A DNA stretch of 64,000 nt from Bactrocera neohumeralis (taxonomy: Eukaryota; Arthropoda; Insecta; Diptera; Tephritidae), in the NCBI RefSeq assembly GCF_024586455.1, contig NC_065919.1, forward strand, positions 12,750,368 to 12,814,367, in the 5' to 3' direction. Under the pieces are notes generated by a model. It worked only from the letters and a program-made list of their open reading frames with translations, had not been told where the DNA came from and did no database searches. Below are positions 11,704 through 23,229 of this stretch, piece by piece. The first letter of the stretch is position 1, and the number at the start of each line of letters is the position of its first letter. Position numbers and translations under genes: made by a program.

Positions 11704-12050
11704 TATACCCTGAACAGGTTATTTTAAGTTTCTCACGAAGTTTGTAACACCCAGACGGAAGCGTCGGCGACCCCATAAAATCTATACATATGTATGTATG
11801 TATAGTAGTGATCAGCGTGGCGAGCTGAGTCCGTCTGTATATTTGTATGTACGTCAACTAGTCTCTCAGGTTTTGAGATATCGATTTGACATTTTGTACA
11901 GATCCTTTTCTCCTGTTATCTCCAAACGTCGATATCTGACTATAGCAGACATAAAGCTGCCATATAAACTGATTGATCAAAATCACGTTCTTGTGTGAAA
12001 ACTTTTTCTTTGTGAAGGCTACTATAGCTTCGGTGCAGCCGAAATCAATG
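11704..12050 (+). repeat. Palindrome-headed dispersed repeat, copy with both ends
   Basis: This is the best reference copy. It begins with TTATACCCTGAACAGGTTAT, an imperfect palindrome, followed by TTTGTAACACCCAGACGGAA, a GTGATCAGCGTGGCGAGCTG block and AAGCTGCCATATAAACTGAT. It ends with TATAGCTTCGGTGCAGCCGA, in which CTTCGG and CCGAA can pair as a small hairpin. No protein is encoded. The family is non-autonomous, and its class cannot be settled from sequence alone. Confidence 0.7.
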
Positions 12051-13779
12051 TATTAATACAATTTATGTATGTATGTACTTACGCTTGTATATGGTTTACT
12101 TCAAAACATTTTAGTTCAATTAACTTCATTCTCAGCCATTCGCCGTTCCATTCTTACTGCCTTTGTTGCCGTCATATTTAGTATCTGTGGTTAGGTTTCA
12201 CTATAATTTATTTTTGAACTTTAGCCATTAGAATTGTTGTTTGTCTTTCCGTTGCCGCTGACAGAGTTGTTCAAGCGTTCGCTCTACATACGTACATACA
12301 TAGCGTATTTACATGCCCACTTGATTGTTTTTATAAATTTTATTTGTGTGTATTTGCTATTGCGGTGTTTCATTCGTACCAGTTATTTGTTTTGATCTTA
12401 TCTTCTTCGCCGCGATATTCGCCTTTTGTCATTTCGTGTGTGTGTGACTTGGAATACATTATTTATTTGCTTTTGCTTTGAAATGTGGTTACGCTAATGT
12501 GCTGCTGCTCTACGAGCTATTGTTGCGGAAATTACTACCCGTATGTATTTATTGTTACCCATAAAATTGTATTTTATAGATTCACACACGCATTATTTTA
12601 TGTTAACACGTACAAACTACGCTTGCGCATTCATAATTTAACCTTTCTCACATGGACTGCCTAACTGTTGATGGCCAATTTGATTTTATTACCCCAAAGT
12701 CCTTCTACTACCGATCATATAAATACAACCGTGCTCAATTTGCTCAGTTGCTTTGTAGACTTAAATATTATTTTTCTTTTTTAGATAATCTCAGCTTAAA
12801 TAAATACATATCTCTGTTAAGTCATAAGTCTGCAGTCTTCGTGTGGTAGTGCTTTATATTTTTAAAGTGATTTCCCTGACATTGAAAATCAACTCACCTT
12901 AACAATTTGTAGTGAGACCACTAACTCAACTATAACTGATAGAAAGTATTTAATTCGTTTTTATTGTAATGTACAATAATATCCTGCCATACTTGCATAC
13001 TTGCACTAATTAAGCCTTAAAAATTATTACCAATTATCCTCTGGCTACACAATTCTTTCTTTAACGTAAAGCATTTTCCCGCCAAATTATGCATGCACTC
13101 AAATTGGTAACTGGCTTCTTCGCTCGAATTTATTTTATGACCATGCTTCAGCTTTAATGGCCCATCAGCAGTTGTTTTATGTTTTCCTTATCGCCAATGG
13201 CAGTCGACCAAAATGTGACTTCTGCTTCTTACCGGCTTTTTTGTGCTCTCTTCGCGTGAATTTCTCGTTTGCATGTTCCTGCCATTTACTTTGTTCGTTC
13301 ATAAAACACCAGCAAAGCATGCTTCATGTTAATGGTTTCTGATTACTTGCAAGCACGTTTCCGTCGCTGCCATCGACATCGATTCCATTTGCTGGCCTTT
13401 TTAGTTTGTCGCCTGTGGTATGTAGTGCTTAATTTTGTTTAAACAAAGTCGGCTAAGTTAACGTCACCTGGTAAGTCGGGGAAAAAAGTGACAAAACGTC
13501 AACGTAAAAAATGCAAACATATTACGTAATTATTTTTCAACATTTAATCAAATTTACAACTATTCTACAAATCCACCTTGCTGTTGCTGCTTGGCTCATA
13601 AAATTTGTAAAAAATATTTGCTCTTTACTCAAATAAAAAGGGCTTCAACGTATAACGATGATTTGTTGTAAATTGGCAGTTGTCGCTGCATCATTACAGG
13701 AATTTCATTATCAAATTCTCATTATGCCGCCATAGGTGGCGATGACGTCGCCGTCTTTGCCAGCACAACTATATTAAAA
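12051..13779. other. Non-coding DNA, no gene recognised
   Basis: AT-rich with TATGTATGTATG (about 12066-12077) and ACATACGTACATACATA (about 12287-12303) tracts. Short open frames without domain content. Confidence 0.4.
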
Positions 13780-14534
13780 TTCGCGTCGATGCAGCGCTGC
13801 CAGCGCGATTTCCAAGCATTGAAGGCGTCACGGAAGGTATTCTCTGGAATAGTCTTGAGAGCGGAGGTGCATGCTGCTTGGATCCCCTCTGTCGTCCCAA
13901 AATGCTTGAAAAAGATTGCCTCTTTGTCTCGGGATCATACTCAAAGATCCATGATTACGTTATACAAAAATTGGGGGTCACTATCACACATGTTCAAATT
14001 TTCTTGGCACACTTCCACTCTCCGCAATTTCTGGTCGTCAGTGAGCACTTTTGGAACCATTTTCGCGCACACCTTGCGCATGTTGAAGTGCTCCATCACA
14101 ATGTCATGAACCACAGATTTTGATAAATTTACCATCTGGTGCAATTAAACGAATACTTAGTCGACGATCTGAGTTCAAAACTTTGAGCACTTGAGTCACA
14201 TTGTTGATGTTTGTCGAAGTCGCAGATCTCCTAGCACGGTCTCCATCAGCGACCTCTTCCCGGCCCTAAAAAAAGGTCTGGCGCCAACGAAACATACCAT
14301 TCCTTGCGAAAGCAACATCTGGGAAAGTCTGCTTGATCATATCAAACGTCTCTGTCGAACGCTGCATTTTCTGCTTGCACCATGTCCTGACTCTTCAGGT
14401 GCTCGGAGACAACTAACCAGCCGCTTGTTCGTTAGCTAAGAACGGCCTCTTCCGTATCCAGTCGGTGCGCGCACGCTCCGAAGTACAGTCGAGGCGGAAG
14501 AAAATCAGTCCTATTACTTTCCGGATAAACCCTG
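13780..14534 (-). mobile_element. Internally deleted mariner-like element
   Basis: The minus strand encodes mariner transposase pieces: a HTH-side segment (around 14280-14440), VVHDIVMEHFNMRKVCAKMV, KVLTDDQKLRRVEVCQENL and SDPQFLYNVIMD. It then jumps to a C-terminal piece (13785-13880), where TFRDAFNAWKSRWQ can be traced across frameshifts. The part with the catalytic aspartates is missing. The right end shows the terminal inverted repeat (minus strand CAGGGTTTATCCGGAAAGTA, from 14534 leftward) followed by TA at 14535-14536. The matching left terminal repeat was not found, so the left boundary is approximate. Non-functional. Confidence 0.75.
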
Positions 14535-15010
14535 TATAATATCATAATATTTTCTTCTGGTATTCTAAATTAATTGAGTATTATCTTTCGTAAATTGTAA
14601 CTCCGTATTTTTCTTTTGATGTCTATATGCACACCTACATTATATTGATATTATTTTTTGATGCCATTATTTCCTCTCCATTTGCTAAAAAGTCAGCTGT
14701 TGTGCAAAGATCTGCCCAAAGTAGGCGCATCAAAGTAATGTTCCCATTTGGCTAAAGAAAAACAGCGAACAACGTCCTTTTCCCCAACGTTTGCCAAAGT
14801 ATTATCATCATCATCGTATTCATTGGTTTTGAAGCAGTTTTGCAACTTGTGTGATGGTGTAAAGACTCTGTGCAGCGGTCTCTTGACATCGCAGCCTCTC
14901 TTGCAGCCAACGTTACGTCGTATGTCACCAACTTGTAATGTCGTAAAATGATTGCTTGCTGTGTCCCGCTTTGCTATGCTACTTGGTAGCGAGTATTAAG
15001 AGTGCTTCAG
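14535..15010. other. Non-coding DNA
   Basis: AT-rich, with one short open frame (14748-14951) lacking any recognisable domain. Confidence 0.4.
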
Positions 15011-15072
15011 TATAAAATGGTGCTGTGATGTCCGCTGTCAGCATTGCAAGTTACCGGAAGCACGTCGACATG
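15011..15072 (+). promoter_or_regulatory. Candidate TATA/Inr core promoter
   Basis: TATAAAA at 15011-15017 is followed by an initiator-like GTCAGCATT with its A at 15040. The 29-bp spacing is within the normal insect TATA-to-start distance. No clear DPE is present at +28 to +33. It lies upstream of a GC-richer block (15780-16500). Nothing downstream is identifiable as an exon, so this may be chance. Confidence 0.22.
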
Positions 15073-16820
15073 CGAACTAAATTTGTGCTTCGCGCCAAAA
15101 CCCCTGAATATGCTTGTATGTATGAAGCGTATGTTCATATATGCAGTTTTATATGTGTATATTTAGTAGGATGTTGGGGCATGTGGCGATAGTACTAAGC
15201 TGGGTTGAGTTGTTGGTGGCTAGTTGGCGCTTTAACGAAAGTATTGCTCCTGGCTAAAAGTGTTCCGTCCACTGGCAACAGACCTAGCGCTTATCACTTT
15301 TGTAATGCATTCAAAGAAATATTAATTTAAACTGAGCTAATATTATTTCACGGGCATTCCGTTGAACTCAGGGACGCATTTGAATTGGCTTAAGCTTTAA
15401 GCCTGCAATGATTAAAAACATTTCTATGGTCTGCACTGTGAATTTTCAGCCTACTGCAATCATTTCGGTGAATAATCGTTGCTGCCCAATGAATGCTTTG
15501 GCAATGAGCGCCCAACTTCCTTCACAACCGCATAATAACTGCCAATGGTGGCTATTTTATGAATTTTATTAGTAAATTCTTTGCATTCACCACATATCCC
15601 ATCCACTAACTGTCATTCATGCAAGCTTTTTAAGTTATTTTTTATAGTTTTCAACGCTTATCGGCGATCTAAATTAAAGTCCACTATTAATTTGACGTCT
15701 TCCTTCGTTTGGCTGCAAAGGTTTCTGTTGACTTAATTCCGTTGAATGTTTATTTTATTGCAATTTCCTTTTGTTATTCTTATTTGAGGAACGACTCTGC
15801 CGCAACACCACTCCACCACTGTGGCAATTGTGTGGGGGTCTGGTCTGCCGGTGATGCACCGAAGCACTGTTTATGCGCACGTGTGTTTATCCGCGCTGCT
15901 GCAGCTCACGACACCGGCTGTGTGTGCCAAGGCATATTCGTAATCCTAATTAAATACGAACGACTGATGTCATAAAGCGTGCACAGCTCCTCCACAGCTA
16001 CACAGCGCACCACATGGTAGTTACGGCGACAACGACAACAACAACAACCCGACTGCCGTCGAAGTATGGCATGGCGTGCACGCACATAAAGCGGCTGCTG
16101 TGTGCAATTTTACTGGTGATTGTATAAACTGCGAGAGTTGTGCGCACGTTGGTTCTACGTGTATTATTGCTTTCTGACATGCCTGTGGGGCGCGTTGTTG
16201 GCAGGCGGCGGCGGCAGCTGATTCATGCCGGCAGTCGGGCACTTGGCAAGCATGCGGTCGAGTCTGAACGACACATTGGGAAACAACTGCACTGCGTTCG
16301 TCGTACTCAACCCAACTGCCTTACATCACTGGGTATTCGGTTGGAGAATTTTGTATGACTGGCGTGTCGCCATCAGCTGTGTGTTGGTTGTACATGTAAT
16401 TGCACGACGACGCTTAACTGCGCTTTATGCTCTTCTGCTGGCACCCAACCGACTTGACGTTGACGGCTTCAGCAACAGTTTGTTGTTGGCTCTACGTACT
16501 TACGTTTTTGGTTGTTAAAGCAAGCGTGTGCTTTTCTATGACGGTGCCCTTCATCTCCCCCAATTTTATGTTAGTTCACTATTGTATGCTTTCGTTTACG
16601 ACTTAGCTTCATTTGAATTATGATTTTTTTTTGTTGGTTTGTCATGAATGTTTGGCGCGTTTTCGTTGAAGTTGAAAACGTGCCTTCTGTGCAATTTTCG
16701 GACTAACTAGTTTATATAACGATCAGGCGTTTTTAATTCTTTTGTTTTCGCCTCGCAGAAAGTGATAAAGAAATGTGAGTTGACGAAATGACTTGCGTTC
16801 TGGACACACTCGTCTCATGT
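15073..16820. other. Non-coding DNA with a GC-richer block
   Basis: At 15780-16500 the base composition rises and CAACAACAACAAC- and GGCGGCGGCGGCAG-type runs occur on both strands, with overlapping open frames. This resembles untranslated exon or enhancer DNA in flies, but no coding domain or splice structure can be supported. Confidence 0.35.
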
Positions 16821-17590
16821 TTATACCCTGAAGAGGGTATATAGATATGTACATATATAGTACTTAGTTTGCCACAAAGTTTGTAACACCTAAAACGAAA
16901 CGGCGGAGATGCTATAAAGTGTATGCATGAAGAGCGTGATCAGCTGAGTCAATTTAGACCATTATAGCATATAGCTGTCATACAAGGTGCGTTCCAAAGT
17001 AAACAGGACTTTTTGAATCTAGCGCCTTTGGTGGTGCCATCTATATGACGGCTGGTGCGTTAGAATCTGTTCTCTTTATCGATTGTCCAGTGAGAATTCC
17101 ATGACATTGCATGTATTGGAAGTGAAGTTATTGCGTTTTAAATGTCAGTATGTTTGTGTTATCGGTGCGAAAATGAGCTTCGAACAAAGAGCCAACATTA
17201 AATTTTGTTTTAAAATTGGTAAAACTTTTACCGAAACGTTTCAATTGATGAAAAAAGTTTATGGCGATGATTTTCTATCCCGTAGCAGAGTGCGCGAGTG
17301 ACTTCAACGTTTTCAAAGTGGTCGTGAGGACATACAGACGTAGACTATTTTGAATAAAATAAATTGATTTTTGCCGAAACACCATTTGTTCTGTTGTTTT
17401 TTTTTTTTAAATCGTTTACTTTGGAACGCACCTTGTATAAACTGATCATAAATCAAGTCTTTGTATGGAAAACTTTTTTGTTTGAGAAATTATCTTCATG
17501 AAATTTGGCATATTTTATTGTCTAAAACAGACAGCTGTTATACAAACTAACCGATCGAAATCATGGAAAATTGTTTGATAAGATATCTTT
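16821..17590 (+). repeat. Palindrome-headed dispersed repeat interrupted by a mariner
   Basis: Begins with TTATACCCTGAAGAGGGTAT, then AGTTTGTAACACCTAAAACG, AGAGCGTGATCAGCTGAGTC and CATATAGCTGTCATA. After the insertion at 16983-17435 it resumes with TAAACTGATCATAAATCAAG, TCTTTGTATGGAAAACTTTT and CATGAAATTTGGCATATTTT. The right boundary fades into diverged sequence. Confidence 0.7.
16983..17435 (+). mobile_element. Internally deleted mariner with perfect 22-bp terminal inverted repeats
   Basis: The left end 16983-17004 (starting CAAGGTGCGTTCCAAAGTAA) and the right end 17414-17435 are exact reverse complements over 22 bp. TA flanks both sides (16981-16982 and 17436-17437). The interior keeps the transposase start at 17173: MSFEQRANIKFCFKIGKTFT, then QLMKKVYGDDFLSRSRVREW with one stop in place of a Trp codon, then LQRFQSGREDIQ. 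This is the N-terminal DNA-binding part of a mariner transposase. Everything with the DDD triad is deleted. It could move only if supplied with transposase in trans. It sits inside the palindrome-headed repeat. Confidence 0.85.
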
Positions 17591-17667
17591 ACACATATTG
17601 CATATACTTTTGCAGTTTTAGTTAAACCATAGTTGTTATCAGAATTGCACCTTCGAATCGTATAGTA

Positions 17668-18200
17668 TTGGATAGTCGAAATAATCTTTTCGTATTTCTA
17701 ATCAAACTTCAACTTATTTTTTTTATATTTATTGCATAATGAACTTTAATGAATCAAATATGTACCATTTTGGTCGACCACTTTTTTGTCATTTTTCCCC
17801 AGAGACATTACTCCATCAGTGTAAAACTTGTTTGGTTTCTCGGCGAAAAACCGCGACAAGTAATTTTCGCAGGCTTCTCTTTAAGCCAACCTTACTCCAT
17901 TAAGGGAGTTCTGCATTGACCGAAAGTAGTCCGATAGTGCAAGGTCAGGGCTATATGGTGGATGCATCAAAACTTCCCAGCCAAGCTCTCCCAGTTTTTG
18001 TCGAGTTATCAAAGATGTGTGTTGTGGACTAGCGTTGTCCTGATTGAAGACGAAGCCCTTTCTCTTGATGAATTCTGGCGCTTTTTTTTCGATTGCTTGC
18101 TTCAATCTCATCAGTTGTTGACAGTAAAATGTTGTCCTTTGCCAACAAGTTGTACTCTCTTCGAAATTTCAGCCACATCAACAGAACGTTAACGAGAATT
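17668..18200 (-). mobile_element. Mariner relic with catalytic-domain fragment
   Basis: The minus-strand open frame at 18111-17881 has MRLKQAIEKKAPEFIKRKGF, VFNQDNASPQHTSLITRQKL and GWEVLMHPPYSPDLALSDYF, which are the second and third catalytic regions of a mariner transposase (HDNA and YSPDLAPSD equivalents). The left end at 17668 reads TTGGATAGTCGAAATAATCT then TTTCGTATT, nearly matching the terminal repeat of the small element at 44756-45085. The other end could not be located. Frameshifts make it inactive. Confidence 0.75.
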
Positions 18201-20207
18201 AACACTTTCTTTAATTTTGAAGTGAACAACAATATTTACTTCTTATGCTGTTTTATGAGAGAAAGATTTATATATTTTTACTCACTCGTATCTCGATTGG
18301 TTGTCAAACTCCAGTACTTTCAAACTTGATAATGACCTTGAACGGAGTGCAGTTTATGATTATGAAATTACAAAACATGTAATTTTACCTAAAAGTAATG
18401 CTAATTGCAATTATAAATTTAATTTTTATATAAAGTGTGTTAAACAACAATATTTATTTTGTCTTTCAGGTTAGTACAACTATTTTGTTCGTATCACTCT
18501 CAGAAATATTGCAATATGAAACTTTACTATGGTAAGTGCTCTTTAATTTACAATTTCACAAAGGTCTACTTGTATTAAATTATGAAGGAAATTTGTTATC
18601 AGAACTTTATACGGAAGTTGAATAAGTATTAAATACAAAATATCATGAAATCAACTAAAATTGAACTCTTCCAATACCATTCGAAGCATTATTTTCTCCT
18701 GAGTATATGAACGTACGCTTGCAGTAATTGACGTTCACTTGTGTTGAGTATTATCTAGCACTACCCTTATTTTCAAACTGCTTTCAATTACGACAAACGT
18801 CAAGCACTCAAAGTTTTTAATTTTGATAATTGTTGCCGATGATTGTCAACAAAGAGTGACGAGAGAGAGAATTGTGTTTAAAATGGCAACCATTGCAGCA
18901 TTTTTAACGAGAAGGTGCAACAACGCAAGACATTCTCTATCAACTACAAATACGAGAAGTCAAAACAACTACTAACCATGTTATATCGGTCCTTTCGTAG
19001 GATAAACGTTGTAAATAAGGCAAATGAGCATAGAAGTTTGCCAGCAGCCGAAGCAAATGCAATTAACTTAGTCGTATGTTGCTGATATATGTACATAGCT
19101 TGCACTGCCTTGGCTTGGCAAATGCTGCATGTCGTGTTTTACTTGCAATACACCAAAGCATATTTCTTTCCTTCATAATTACTACCGTACGTCTCTTATT
19201 TTCTATATTCCTGCTTACTGTTTGCCGTACTATTGCGCAAGATGTCTTTTTTTGTATTTTATTTCTTTAACCTTACCTACAAATTAACTACCTTTTCGTG
19301 CCTTACCATAAACTCCATCCTTCCATTTTGACGTCTGTCAACATTGCAATCGCATGCGTGCTTAATGTGCTGATACGCTGCCGCTGGAGACACATAACAC
19401 TTTCACTCGCTATTTATGCCACTCCATTCCGTTAACTTTACTAAACTAGATGACTGAGCGACTTAACTTAAAGTGACTGACTGCCTCCAAGTTAATCCAA
19501 GTGCAATCCGATTTTATCAACTATGTATATTTGCAACGTTGCCGTTAAGTTACCTTACATTACCTGCCCTTCACAAGGCTTTTTAAGCCGCACATTTTCG
19601 TCGTATTCTGTGCGTGTGTCGCAATTTATAGCATTACTTGCTGCTGTGTCGCGCAATTGCTGCCTCCGTTTTTAATCCGCACGACAGTCGACATAACACC
19701 AGCAGTGACAACAACACTACCAACGTCACAGAAGTCATAAAAGCAATTTCCTTTATTTCGTACACACTCAGTGAAGCGAAGTTTTTACGACGTTTATTAT
19801 TATTTTTTTTTTAAGATTTTTGAGGTTCGCCGCTCTTACTTTTAAGGTTTTAATTTCGTGTTGCAAAATTACGACGCAACGAAATATCTGAAATAAATTT
19901 ATATTTTATAGTATTTAACTGTATTGTCTTCGCTAATGCGGACTCTCCTTGGCTGAGTTACTTAAATTCATCGATTTGTCGTTTATTTTTTTACGAGAAA
20001 ATATGGCTGATAACTCCCCCAACTTTATTGGATGAATAAAGACTAATCATTTTGTTGGACTAATTTTTGCTGATCTTTATTTTAATCTACAATACGTATT
20101 GCAATTAAAGGAATTTTCTAAATAGGCGCCTAACAGCTGATCTCTGCTAGAAGGTGTCATTGTTGTTTGAAACTTGTGGAGCATTATGAACTATTGTCTA
20201 AATTATA
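18201..20207. other. Non-coding DNA, no gene recognised
   Basis: AT-rich with no recognisable coding segment. Sequence around 19300-19720 is somewhat less AT-rich but has only short, domain-free open frames. Confidence 0.4.
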
Positions 20208-20934
20208 CGAGGGTTGCCTTTTATATATCGGGATTAGAGAACAAACAACAAATTTTAATCGTCGAAAAAAACATTATTGTTTTTAAAAATATTCTCCTTT
20301 TGCATGCGTTTGAACCAATTGTCGAAGCCACACAGATTGAGGTATCTCCAAAACATGCGTCCAACTGCCTCTACAGGTGTCGAATAATGTTGACCTCTAA
20401 GTCTTTATTTGCCGATTGAGGAGTTGATTCATCAAATCGATGTTTTGAGTGCTCACAATTACAGTTGTTTCAGTCGATGTGGATCATGGTCACGAGTGAT
20501 CTGTCTTCGACGGTTGGTTTTCCTGATTTCTTGAAAGACTTGTCAGTTGTCTTATGGTTAATGGTTATGTACCATTCAGAATTTACTGTTGTTTTAGTGG
20601 TATGATTGCGACATGTCCAGTTTTTTCCAAAAAAACGGACAACCATTTGCTTGAATGTGTTTCGTGCGGAACAACTTTTGTTGGGTTCGGGTCATCTAGA
20701 AACGTCCTTATAGTCAACTGCTGTTGTTTGCTTTCAAGCACATACGCGTAAAGCCACGATTCATCATCTGTCACGTTGTCATTGACGAGTTTCGAAGCAC
20801 CGTCATCGTATTTTTTTTAACATTTCTCTCAACCAATCGCGATTGCGATAACATCAAAAATGTCAAACTTTACAAAAAAGTAGGTAGTAAGTTACTAGGT
20901 TAGCCAAATCCAGAAATATAAAAGGCAACCTACG
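20208..20934 (-). mobile_element. Degenerate mariner element with both ends
   Basis: The left end starts CGAGGGTTGCCTTTTATATA and the right end, reverse-complemented, starts CGTAGGTTGCCTTTTATATT. TA lies on both sides (20206-20207 and 20935-20936). The minus strand encodes DDESWLYAYVLESKQQ, DDPNPTKVV, HSSKWLSVFLEKTGHVAIIP, then in other frames the HDNASSHT-like region and a C-terminal RMFWRYLNL-type stretch. At about 727 bp it is shorter than a full mariner (roughly 1.3 kb) and has lost its N-terminal region. It is the same family as 32808-33442, in the opposite orientation. Confidence 0.8.
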
Positions 20935-20936
20935 TA

Positions 20937-23229
20937 TAAATATTAAACGAGCGATAAAAGTAAACACAAATGAAATGTGTATGCAAAATTTTCAATGCTT
21001 ACATATACATACATACGTACGTATTATCGTGCCGTAGGCATAAAAACCGCCCATCAATTAGCAAAACGAACGTACGTATACGCAGCGGCGCAACGAGACA
21101 GCGCAAAGTGGTGAATAAATTTAAGTGTAAATAGGAATTCCGAGAAATGTTTATTTGTTTTGATATTTCTATCAAGCTTTTTATATGGAATGTATATTAT
21201 GTTGATAAATCGCCGTATGCAAGTTCTGTCATAGTTCTGGCAAGTATACTCGTATGTGGCATACACTTCCTTTAGATAATCTCATTATATCTTGAACTGG
21301 ATGTAATAGATTCTATATCAGTGTTCGAGAGATGTCTGAAGATAATTTGATAAAATGCTTAAGAAGAGGCTGGATGTCTAAACATATGAATAATGTTATT
21401 ATAACATCTCACTGCCATATACTCGTATGTACACCCAAGTCACAATTATTGGCGCATAATTATTTAAATTGCCCACACCATTGCACTTTGAGGGGCCACC
21501 CACGCCACCTAATTGAGTATGGCTACGAAGCACGGCTACTACCAGCATAATACATTCGACTATGCCACTTCAATTTCAGCAACTCACAAATCACTGAACA
21601 GCGGCGGCACACAAATTCCAGCTGAATACTGAAATAAAGCAAACACGCATTGCATTGTTGCTGTTGATATTGCGTTGTGTATGCCGTCTTCGCATGCACT
21701 GAAACTAGTCGATACAGTCGTCAAATGGCTTTGGAAATTCAGATGACAGCGCGCGCAAATAACTTTTGCTTTTTATGTTGCTGGCACTCGGTTTGTCACT
21801 TGCATACCTCGCTTTTTAGCCGCTATTGAAAATGACATTGTTACTACATACATAGCTGCTTGGTTGTTCCACGGGTTGCTTCATCAGCACAGCACAAGGT
21901 TTACTTAGGTGAATGTGCGTGCGCGTTGGCAATTCCTAGAGTATCACCATCATCATCATCATCGTCATCGGCAACATCAGCTGAAGCAGCGATTCTGGTA
22001 GTTCCGCGCTACAGTAGCGCAGCGGTACTACATAACTACTCTGAGTGTTACTTAGTTGGCATTGCTGGCAGTTGTAGTTGCTGTTACAGTTGCAACATTG
22101 TTGCAAAGTGGTATTATATTTTGTTGTTGTCCGCGGTATCGTGTCAACCAGCCATTGAGCTTTCAAAGTAGTGGCTGACTTATTTTTCTTTCTTTTTGCA
22201 TTGCTCTTCTTATCGCCGTTAAAAATTCGCTTTTGTTCATTCAATTCCTTTCAATACTTTACGCGTTTCAAACAGATGTTGTTAGTGGTGTATTTGTTTG
22301 CTTGTTTTTAGCTAAGAGCATAAAATTTTGCAGTTCATAATTTTTACGTTTTTGGTCAGGCATTTTTGTGGTTTTAAAAGTTATTCATTTCATTTTGTGT
22401 TATTTGTGTTACTGGATTGTAACTTATAAAAAAACATAGTAAAGTTTAATCGGTTCTAGTGGTTTCGAAATTCCTGCGTCTTCACATAGTAGATCACTTT
22501 GGTTGTTCTAGCTGGGAGCGTTTACCAATCGCATTCGAGTTATACCTTGTTTTAAGTTTAAATACGATTTTCGATATTTACATCGAACGAACTCATTTTC
22601 GTTCTTTATTATAAAAATTTTTTTCTACAGATATTTTATCTAACAGCAGTCTTGTCATTATTTAGCCCAATAGTCTGCAACTTAAAAACTCTGCTTTAAT
22701 AAATTTTTTAAAAGAAATTTCGATAGCTCCATTTCCCTGCAATAACCCACAGGCTACTCTCATTTTTTCTGCAAAAGTGTGCGAAGCTAAAAAAGTGATT
22801 ACTTGCGACTCAAACATTGGAGCACCCACAACGTACCGCATTATTTAATTCCAATTCAATTTGGCAAACTAACTATCCACCCCGCTTTCGCATGTTACCC
22901 CTCATCATACGTAATACTTTTTCATTATGAAGTTTCTGATTTGGGACTTAAACGCCACATTGTAGCAGTTTGGATCAAAGATCCTCCACTCCTCTCAGGC
23001 AATATACTATGCACTTAGTTGCTGCCTGATTTTCTCCTACTTTGCTGTTGTAACGGACATTTTTTCATGTGTTTTATTAATTTGATCGTTTTTTTTTCCT
23101 TTAATTTATGTTGTTGGTGAAGCTTTTTCATTCCATGTTGTTTTTTTCTGTCCGACTTGTTCAAGTTGAGGTCGGTTCATTTCATTTTGCTTTAACGTCC
23201 AACTCGGTTTCAGTTCAGTCGAGTGCGAA
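20937..23229. other. Non-coding DNA, no gene recognised
   Basis: Contains ACATACATACGTACGTA at about 21007-21022 and a CAT microsatellite at about 21948-21968. Short open frames only, with no domains. Confidence 0.4.
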
